Of a stretch of DNA of 15,923 nt, positions 1 through 5,182 are shown piece by piece. The stretch comes from CAYVZZ01 sp964456185 (GTDB taxonomy: Bacteria > Pseudomonadota > Gammaproteobacteria > Pseudomonadales > Alcanivoracaceae). The notes beneath the pieces are model-generated. The model did no database searches. It was not told where the DNA came from and was given only the letters and a program-made list of their open reading frames with translations. Both the position numbers and the translations under genes were made by a program. The stretch spans positions 1 to 15,923 of the forward strand of contig CAYVZZ010000053.1 of assembly GCA_964456185.1 (NCBI GenBank), given 5' to 3'. The first letter of the stretch is position 1. Every line of letters starts with the position of its first letter.

Positions 1-1056
1 AATCGCTTCAATCAATGGCTGTTTACACTCTAGGCAACCAATACTACCCGTCTTACAGCCCTTATAAGCCCAATCTTGTGTGTCTTTATCGGAAAACACC
101 TTGTGTAATGCCCAAACAGGGCAAACTTCGGGTGTGCCCGGGTCGTGTTTGTGAACACGCGCAGGATCAGTCTGCATCTTGCGAATCTTGTGTTCAATCA
201 CATCATCTTCTTCGCGTAAGCTGATGAAGTTGCCATAGGATTTGGACATCTTCTCGCCATCCAATCCCGGCATTTTGGAAGCTTCTGTCAGCAAGGCTTC
301 CGGCTCCGGTAAAAGAACTCGGCCAGTGCCCTCGAGATCACCCAATAAGCGCTCACGATCGCCCAGGGTGATATTTTGCTGCCCTTGAACCAGCGCGCGG
401 GCTTGCTCTAGCGCTTGTTCGTCACCCTGCTCACGGTATTTGCGACGATTTCCCAAGTAAATCTTGCGCTGTTTCTTGCCCATTTTCTTAACGGCGGCAT
501 CCACCAAGGCTTCAAAATCATGCTCGCGGCCATAAAAGTGGTTAAATCGACGTGCCAATTCGCGGGTAATTTCCACGTGCGCCACCTGATCGGCACCCAC
601 CGGCACCAAACCGGCACGATACAAGAGGATATCGGCCGACATCAGCAAAGGATAGCCCAAGAAACCATAGGTGCTGAGATCTTTGTTTTTCAGCTTCTGT
701 TGCTGATCTTTATAGGTGGGCACGCGTTCCAGCCATGACAAAGGTGTCATCATGGACATAAGTAGGTGCAGCTCGGCATGCTCCGGTACCTGAGACTGGA
801 TGAAAATATTGGCGGCCTTCGGGTTCAACCCCGCAGCCAACCAATCGACCACTAGATCAAAGGAATTTTGGCGAATCGCCGAGGTATTGGCATATTCGGT
901 CGTCAACGCATGCCAGTCTGCTACAAAAAAGAAGCAATCATACTCATACTGCAGCTTGACCCAGTTTTGCAGCACACCGTAGTAGTGACCCAAGTGCAAA
1001 CGGCCGGTGGCACGCATGCCCGATACAATGCGATTGGACGAATCGGTAAAACTCAA
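1..1056 (-). CDS. trpS: Tryptophanyl-tRNA synthetase, C-terminal part outside window
   Basis: Class Ic aminoacyl-tRNA synthetase that charges tRNA-Trp with tryptophan using ATP in the cytoplasm. The first 352 codons are visible and the frame is still open at base 1. The HIGH-type signature HLGH is at residues 21-24 inside the conserved GMRATGRLHLGHYYGVLQNW context. FFFVADWHALTT follows, then GADQVAHVEITRE, and the KMSKS loop lies at residues 269-273 (GEKMSKSYGN). A Cys-rich stretch near the edge (GCxxCxxC-like, GSIGCLECKQP) fits the longer TrpS subtype. I chose a TTG start at 1056: it gives the usual short N-terminus, has GGAG seven bases upstream, and no ATG or GTG lies between it and the upstream in-frame TAA. 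The next Met is residue 14, already inside conserved sequence. It lies 120 bp downstream of the yciO-like gene and has a possible promoter of its own. Identity is very secure; the TTG start is likely. Confidence 0.96.
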   Translation of the reverse strand, partial: MSFTDSSNRIVSGMRATGRLHLGHYYGVLQNWVKLQYEYDCFFFVADWHALTTEYANTSAIRQNSFDLVVDWLAAGLNPKAANIFIQSQVPEHAELHLLMSMMTPLSWLERVPTYKDQQQKLKNKDLSTYGFLGYPLLMSADILLYRAGLVPVGADQVAHVEITRELARRFNHFYGREHDFEALVDAAVKKMGKKQRKIYLGNRRKYREQGDEQALEQARALVQGQQNITLGDRERLLGDLEGTGRVLLPEPEALLTEASKMPGLDGEKMSKSYGNFISLREEDDVIEHKIRKMQTDPARVHKHDPGTPEVCPVWALHKVFSDKDTQDWAYKGCKTGSIGCLECKQPLIEAI

Positions 1057-1085
1057 GAATAGTCTCCGCCAAAAGGGAAAGTGTG

Positions 1086-1091
1086 ATTATA
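1086..1091 (-). promoter_or_regulatory. Candidate -10 box for trpS
   Basis: On the minus strand this is a perfect TATAAT, about 30 bases upstream of the TTG start and just before a GGAG ribosome site. No good -35 hexamer is visible at the usual spacing (the hexamer 17 bases upstream reads CTGTTC), so this is a moderate to weak call resting on the -10 alone. Confidence 0.4.
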
Positions 1092-1176
1092 GCGACAAGC
1101 GGCCTCAAGAACAGCCCATGCCGCATATATCGGCGTAATCTGTCACCACATAAAATGTGCGGGCTAATAGCGGCAA

Positions 1177-1800
1177 TTAGAATAAATCGTCGGTTCTGCC
1201 TGCGCCTTCGCGCAATACCTCTAGCCCCTGTTCACCCGACAAGGCGACCATGGTGGTCTCCATCATGTTGCGGAAGCCACCATCGATGAATAAATCCACC
1301 TGACCATTCAGTTGCTGATAGGCGTCCTCTGGATCGTCTTCCGGAAATTCGCTATCTGGAAACCACAGCGTCGAGGTCATAATGGGTTCACCATAGGCGC
1401 TTAGCAAGGCCTGACAAACCGGATCCGGGGAAACGCGTATGCCAATGGTACGCTTTTTAGGATGCAATAATCGGCGCGGCACAATCGAGGTGGCGCGCAA
1501 GATAAAGGTGTAAGCACCCGGTGTTTTCGCCTTAAGTAGACGATAGTCGGCATTTTCCACCTTGGCGTAAGTGGCCAAATGCGACAAATCGGAGCACATG
1601 ATGGCAAACTGGTGCTTCTTATCCAGTCGACGAATGCGCTTTAGCCGATCCAGTGCCGACTTCTCACCAATACCACAACCCAGCGCATAGGTGGTATCAG
1701 TGGGATAGACAATCAGCCCACCACTACGCAGCACATCGACCGCCTGCTCAATGAGGCGTGGTTGGGGATCTTCTGGGTGTATAAAGAATCGCTTAGTCAT
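1177..1800 (-). CDS. yciO: Sua5/YciO/YrdC-family protein, YciO type
   Basis: A 207-residue protein of the YrdC fold, the superfamily of TsaC/Sua5 that makes threonylcarbamoyl-AMP for the t6A37 tRNA modification. It resembles E. coli YciO rather than TsaC. Features are the opening FFIHPEDPQPRLIEQA, the nucleotide-site strand IVYPTDTTYALGC at residues 30-42, the basic KRIRRLDKKH at 54-63, PGAYTFIL at 94-101, VPRRLLHPKKRTIGIRV at 107-123 and the closing VLREGAG. YciO's own role is not firmly settled, so a t6A function should not be assumed. I chose the ATG at 1800 because the longer in-frame extension would read into the tRNA-Leu gene and has no homology-like sequence. No Shine-Dalgarno sequence precedes this ATG. 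The gene begins 42 bp downstream of tRNA-Leu on the same strand with no terminator between, so read-through from the tRNA operon is plausible. Confidence 0.9.
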   Translation of the reverse strand: MTKRFFIHPEDPQPRLIEQAVDVLRSGGLIVYPTDTTYALGCGIGEKSALDRLKRIRRLDKKHQFAIMCSDLSHLATYAKVENADYRLLKAKTPGAYTFILRATSIVPRRLLHPKKRTIGIRVSPDPVCQALLSAYGEPIMTSTLWFPDSEFPEDDPEDAYQQLNGQVDLFIDGGFRNMMETTMVALSGEQGLEVLREGAGRTDDLF

Positions 1801-1806
1801 AGTTCG

Positions 1807-1835
1807 ATTGTGTGACGAGAAACCATGTCTGTAAA
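1807..1835 (-). promoter_or_regulatory. Possible promoter giving a leaderless yciO mRNA
   Basis: On the minus strand, TTTACA (1830-1835) and CACAAT (1807-1812) are separated by exactly 17 bases. Transcription would start about at base 1800, the A of the yciO ATG, and this gene lacks a ribosome-binding site. The hexamers are imperfect and the match could be chance. Confidence 0.25.
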
Positions 1836-1842
1836 GCGGATA

Positions 1843-1930
1843 TGGTGCCCGGAGCCGGACTTGAACCGGCACGATCATAATGATCGAGGGATTTTAAGTC
1901 CCTTGCGTCTACCAATTTCGCCATCCGGGC
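1843..1930 (-). tRNA. leuZ: tRNA-Leu (anticodon TAA)
   Basis: The minus strand folds as a class II tRNA with a long variable arm. The acceptor stem GCCCGGA pairs with TCCGGGC, the anticodon stem-loop is GGGAC-TTAAAA-TCCC-like with anticodon UAA, the variable arm (CGATCATTATGATCG) is self-complementary, the T arm carries GGTTCAAGTCC, and CCA is encoded at the 3' end. It is the last tRNA of a Gly-Cys-Leu operon, the same order as glyW-cysT-leuZ of E. coli. It reads UUA and, by wobble, UUG. Confidence 0.97.
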
Positions 1931-1942
1931 AGAATAAGATGT

Positions 1943-2016
1943 TGGAGGCGCGAGTCGGAATCGAACCGGCGTAGACGGATTTGCAATCCGCTGCATAACC
2001 ACTCTGCCATCGCGCC
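1943..2016 (-). tRNA. cysT: tRNA-Cys (anticodon GCA)
   Basis: A 74-base cloverleaf on the minus strand. The acceptor stem GGCGCG pairs with CGCGCC, the anticodon loop is TTGCAAA on a CGGA/TCCG stem, the T arm contains GGTTCGATTCC, and the 3' end is discriminator U followed by encoded CCA. U73 and the GCA anticodon are the identity elements of CysRS. It lies 5 bases after tRNA-Gly and 12 bases before tRNA-Leu, so one precursor transcript is expected. Confidence 0.98.
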
Positions 2017-2021
2017 ATATT

Positions 2022-2096
2022 TGGAGCGGGAAACGAGATTCGAACTCGCGACCCCAACCTTGGCAAGGTTGTGCTCTACCACTGAGCTATTCCCGC
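2022..2096 (-). tRNA. glyW: tRNA-Gly (anticodon GCC)
   Basis: A 75-base cloverleaf on the minus strand. The acceptor stem GCGGGAA pairs with TTCCCGC, the D arm has AGCTCAGTGGTAGAGC, the anticodon loop is TTGCCAA, the T arm contains GAGTTCGAATCTC, and CCA is encoded. It is the first tRNA of the operon, about 47 bases downstream of the predicted transcription start. It reads GGC and GGU. Confidence 0.98.
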
Positions 2097-2149
2097 ATTT
2101 TTTCTACTTAAGCCATGACGAAAGTAACCTTTGCCATAGCGAGTAACGC

Positions 2150-2177
2150 ATTCTACCGAGGGGGTGGAGACTGTCAA
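2150..2177 (-). promoter_or_regulatory. Strong sigma-70 promoter of the tRNA operon
   Basis: On the minus strand a consensus TTGACA (-35, 2172-2177) lies 16 bases from TAGAAT (-10, 2150-2155). The next bases are GCG, a GC-rich discriminator of the kind linked to stringent (ppGpp) control of stable-RNA genes. The start would be near 2143. The promoter sits between the pgsA stop and tRNA-Gly, so the tRNAs need not depend on pgsA transcription. Confidence 0.8.
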
Positions 2178-2211
2178 GCAAAGGACAACCAAGCGCCTGA
2201 TTAGTGTGCGA

Positions 2212-2808
2212 TTAATCCTTCTGCATTTCTGGCCAGGCGGCTTTCAGATATTGCCACATGGACCACAGGGTCAAAAAGGTGGCGGCGTACAAGAAGATAT
2301 AGCCTAGCCATAAGAGTTGTGATGATTCACCCAACTCGACCGCGTGCAAATAATAAGGCTTATCCAAAAGTAGAATAAAAATCGCGCCCATCTGTAGCAC
2401 GGTTTTTAATTTCCCGATCATACCCACCGCAACAGTGGCACGCTGCCCTACTTCGGCCATCCACTCGCGCAGGGCGGAGACACTGATCTCACGAGAAATG
2501 ATCACTAATGCGGGCAATGTCATCCAGGGGCTAGAGTGCAAGGCGACCAACAGCACCAAGGCAGTGCCGACAATTAGCTTGTCAGCGACAGGATCAAGAA
2601 ATGCGCCAAAACGACTGGTTTGCTGCAGGCGTCTGGCCAAATAGCCATCCAGCATATCGGTCAGTGCGGCCACCATAAAAATAAGGGCAGTACATACGGC
2701 CGACCAATAGCCCGGGATATAAAACATCAGTACAAAAACAGGAATCAAAATGAGCCGGCATATCGTCATGATGTTTGGCAAGGTCAACAATGACGAGCGA
2801 TTTGGCAT
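2212..2808 (-). CDS. pgsA: CDP-diacylglycerol--glycerol-3-phosphate 3-phosphatidyltransferase
   Basis: An integral inner-membrane enzyme that joins CDP-diacylglycerol and glycerol-3-phosphate to phosphatidylglycerol-phosphate, the committed step to phosphatidylglycerol and cardiolipin. It has 198 residues, a normal family length. The CDP-alcohol phosphotransferase signature is complete: D51, D54-G55, A58-R59, G68, D72 and D76 (DMLDGYLARR...GAFLDPVAD). The N-terminus MPNRSSLLTLPNIMTICRLI is typical, and several hydrophobic segments follow. The ATG at 2808 has AGGA eight bases upstream and a TATAAT element about 30 bases upstream. The three tRNAs follow downstream as in E. coli. Upstream, where uvrC is found in E. 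coli, there is instead a large secreted-protein gene separated by a strong terminator, so pgsA is probably transcribed from its own promoter here. Confidence 0.97.
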   Translation of the reverse strand: MPNRSSLLTLPNIMTICRLILIPVFVLMFYIPGYWSAVCTALIFMVAALTDMLDGYLARRLQQTSRFGAFLDPVADKLIVGTALVLLVALHSSPWMTLPALVIISREISVSALREWMAEVGQRATVAVGMIGKLKTVLQMGAIFILLLDKPYYLHAVELGESSQLLWLGYIFLYAATFLTLWSMWQYLKAAWPEMQKD

Positions 2809-2837
2809 GATGATTCCTGCAAAGAAAAGGCGCAGCC

Positions 2838-2843
2838 ATTATA
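2838..2843 (-). promoter_or_regulatory. Candidate -10 box for pgsA
   Basis: A perfect TATAAT on the minus strand, giving a leader of about 23 bases that contains the AGGA ribosome site of pgsA. It lies directly after the terminator hairpin of the upstream gene. The -35 region is poor (TGTTTT at 17-base spacing), so the element may be weak or need an activator. Confidence 0.5.
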
Positions 2844-2860
2844 GGCATAAACCGCAGCCG

Positions 2861-2895
2861 AAAACAGGTGGAGCCAAGATAACTTGGCTCCACCT
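2861..2895 (-). terminator. Rho-independent terminator after the secreted-protein gene
   Basis: A perfect 13-bp inverted repeat: AGGTGGAGCCAAG (2866-2878) and CTTGGCTCCACCT (2883-2895) around a 4-base loop. Read on the minus strand, the hairpin is followed by GTTTTC, a short U-tract. It starts 25 bases after the stop codon of the 1485-codon gene and separates it from pgsA. Confidence 0.85.
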
Positions 2896-2920
2896 TTACA
2901 TAATTTATGTATTTCTTGTC

Positions 2921-5182
2921 TTAACGTCGTTTACGACGCAACAAGCCTAGCGGCAACAACAACAGCAGATAAAAGCCCATTGAACCACCGTTGCGTGTGG
3001 TGGTGTCGGGGATGTCATAATCAATCACCACGTGCAATGTGGAGGTATCGCCACAGTTGTCACGCACCAACAAATTGAAGGCATCGTCAAACTCTGATGT
3101 CTTGTTGTTTGGCGTATAGGTGATAACCGGATTAGTCGTGCTGCCATTCCAGACAATGCCTTTGCCCCACGAAGGATGATCACCAGGTATGTTGGGATCA
3201 GGCAGTTTACCTGGCGCAGCAAACAACGGGTCGCCATTATCAGCCAATTGAATGGCCTTCCAGTTATCATCGTCAGGATTACTCGGATCCTGCTGACTGG
3301 GATCCCACAGGCTGCCGTCCGGCGTGGAAAGATTCAATGAAAAGGAAACGATCTCACCTGCATCATTGCCGATGGTTAACGGATTTTCGGCAAATTGCGG
3401 CGGAATGTTGTGCATCGTTATGGTCAGGTTGGCTGTAGCGGATTTGCCCGCGGTATCGTAAGCCGTATAAGGCACCACGATTGACGGTGTGTCATCACTT
3501 GGACATGACCAATTCCAAGCTGCGCCAGCCGGACGGTTGGCGTCCATCTGCGCGATATCCTGATTGGTAAACTCAACTTTGACACCACAATGATCGCCCG
3601 CATCACAGGCAGGATCGCCAGCTCTGGTCTCCACCCAATGCAATGTGCCAAATACCATACCGGAGGCTGAGGGCATGGGAGTTGTTCCATCATCCAATTT
3701 AATTCCACCTAGCGACTGCAACAATTGGGAAGACTGGCTTGGGTTTAGTGGTTGCGCTGGCGTTCCTACGCCCAGCTCATCTGTTTTTATCTCAGTCGGG
3801 TCAGCGGGATTTAATGTTTCTGATGGCAAAGCATCATTCAGAATAACCGTCCGTCCAATGCGAGAATGCAAAGCCTGTCCATTTCGGCCGGCTGTGAGTG
3901 TACTGATTTCATGATCACGGGCGGTGGCAAACTGCAATTCAAATGCGCCTAAGTCACAATGATCACCTGTAGGCCTTGTTTCACCGCGAATGTCACTTTG
4001 GGTGCAAGAAGCATCGTCCCCTTGGTTAACAATGTAATAGGGTGGGTTAGCCGACTGGGTTACAACAAAGTGAGGCGCTGTATAACCGTCAGTATAGTCG
4101 CTATCTTTGACTAATTGAGTGCCAATGATGCCCTGAAGTGTGGCAAAGCTAGGCGCCGCAGTAGCAGGTGCTGCAGTGCCACAGGCTACTGTTAAAGCAG
4201 GTATATAAAGGTTACTAGTATCTTCCGCCACCTTTCCATTGGCACCACATTGCAATATGGCGGTTGATCCTGATCCAGCCAATATAGAGTTATGCAACTT
4301 AAGTTGTGTGGTTTCAGCCAAATACAATACATTGTCAACAAAGGTCGAGTTATCGATCTCTAAGTCAGCACTTAAATGGGTATCGGTTAGATCAATCGCA
4401 CTGCCCTGGCCAGCGGTATTATTGAGAAAAATGACATTGGCCAGCTTGGCTGAACTCGTTTCAGTCAAGTTAAGATCCAGCGCACCACCTTGTGTGCTCG
4501 CCGTATTTGATTCAAAAGTTGTGTTAGCTATAACAACGCTTAACTCTTGCACACCACCGATAGTGGCAATTGCACCGCCATTCTCGGCACTGTTCCCCGT
4601 AAAGTAACTATTTGAAATAGTCACCGAATAAGGATTGTGGTCTGAGCCACCATAATGACCGGCCAGATAAACCGCACCACCAAAGCCATGATCAGGAGCG
4701 CTACCGGTGGCCGTATTATTTTTCAGGATGACCTGATCCAACACCAAGGAGGTATGCGCCACAATGGCACCACCATTATCGCCGGTGCCGTTTTCAATGG
4801 TTAACAACTGGAATGTCACCGGAGACTGGGTAATAAAGCGCCCTCTTACGCCATTGTGAGTGACGAACTTAATCACCGATGGTGAGAAATTTGGATCCGG
4901 GTTCTCGGAATTATCCGTTGCGCCTTTAATAATCAGAGAATTGTTTGGTCTGATCACCAAGTCACTACCGGCAACCGTGGTAATGCCTTGTGGCAGTAAT
5001 ATCGTGTCAGTGGTGTGTGAACCCGGATCACAGCCAGGTTGGGGGCCCGCACCATTAATGGCCGTTTGTACGGCTTCTCTTAAAGAGCAGTCCGCATTTA
5101 CATTGATCTCATTAGCCTGTGCGGCAGTGCCAAAGCCAAGCAACACCAAGAGGCCAAACAAACGACACCACAAGGACGTCAT
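2921..5182 (-). other. Second unit: CSLREA beta-helix protein with own signal peptide
   Basis: Residues 733-1485 of the large gene, 753 codons from an in-frame ATG at 5182. That Met begins a textbook signal peptide (MTSLWCRLFGLLVLLGFGTA, cleavage after AQA, residue 755). Mature INVNADCSLREAVQTAIN follows, with the CSLREA motif at 764-769 that marks the N-terminus of many bacterial beta-helix proteins. Beta-helix rungs carry GGAI or GGAL at about 869, 900, 934 and 964; NSILAGS is at 1030-1036. The choice-of-anchor-Q-like motif SDIRGETRPTGDHCDLGAFE occupies 1128-1147. Ig-like regions follow to about 1455, and the tail is NGGSMGFYLLLLLPLGLLRR at 1463-1482, a GlyGly-CTERM match. An AAGG lies only two bases before the ATG, too close for an efficient ribosome site, so independent initiation would probably be weak or coupled to translation of the first unit. 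Confidence 0.75.

Noticed and set aside
415..738. Plus-strand open frame of 107 codons
   Set aside because: Lies antisense to the well-conserved trpS sequence and shows no ribosome site or recognisable protein features.
1147..1159. CACAT-AAA-ATGTG hairpin between yciO and trpS
   Set aside because: Five weak pairs, no U-tract on the minus strand; too small to call a terminator.
1793..2066. Minus-strand open frames across the tRNA genes
   Set aside because: Their sequence is fully explained by the three tRNAs; peptides are tRNA genes read as codons.
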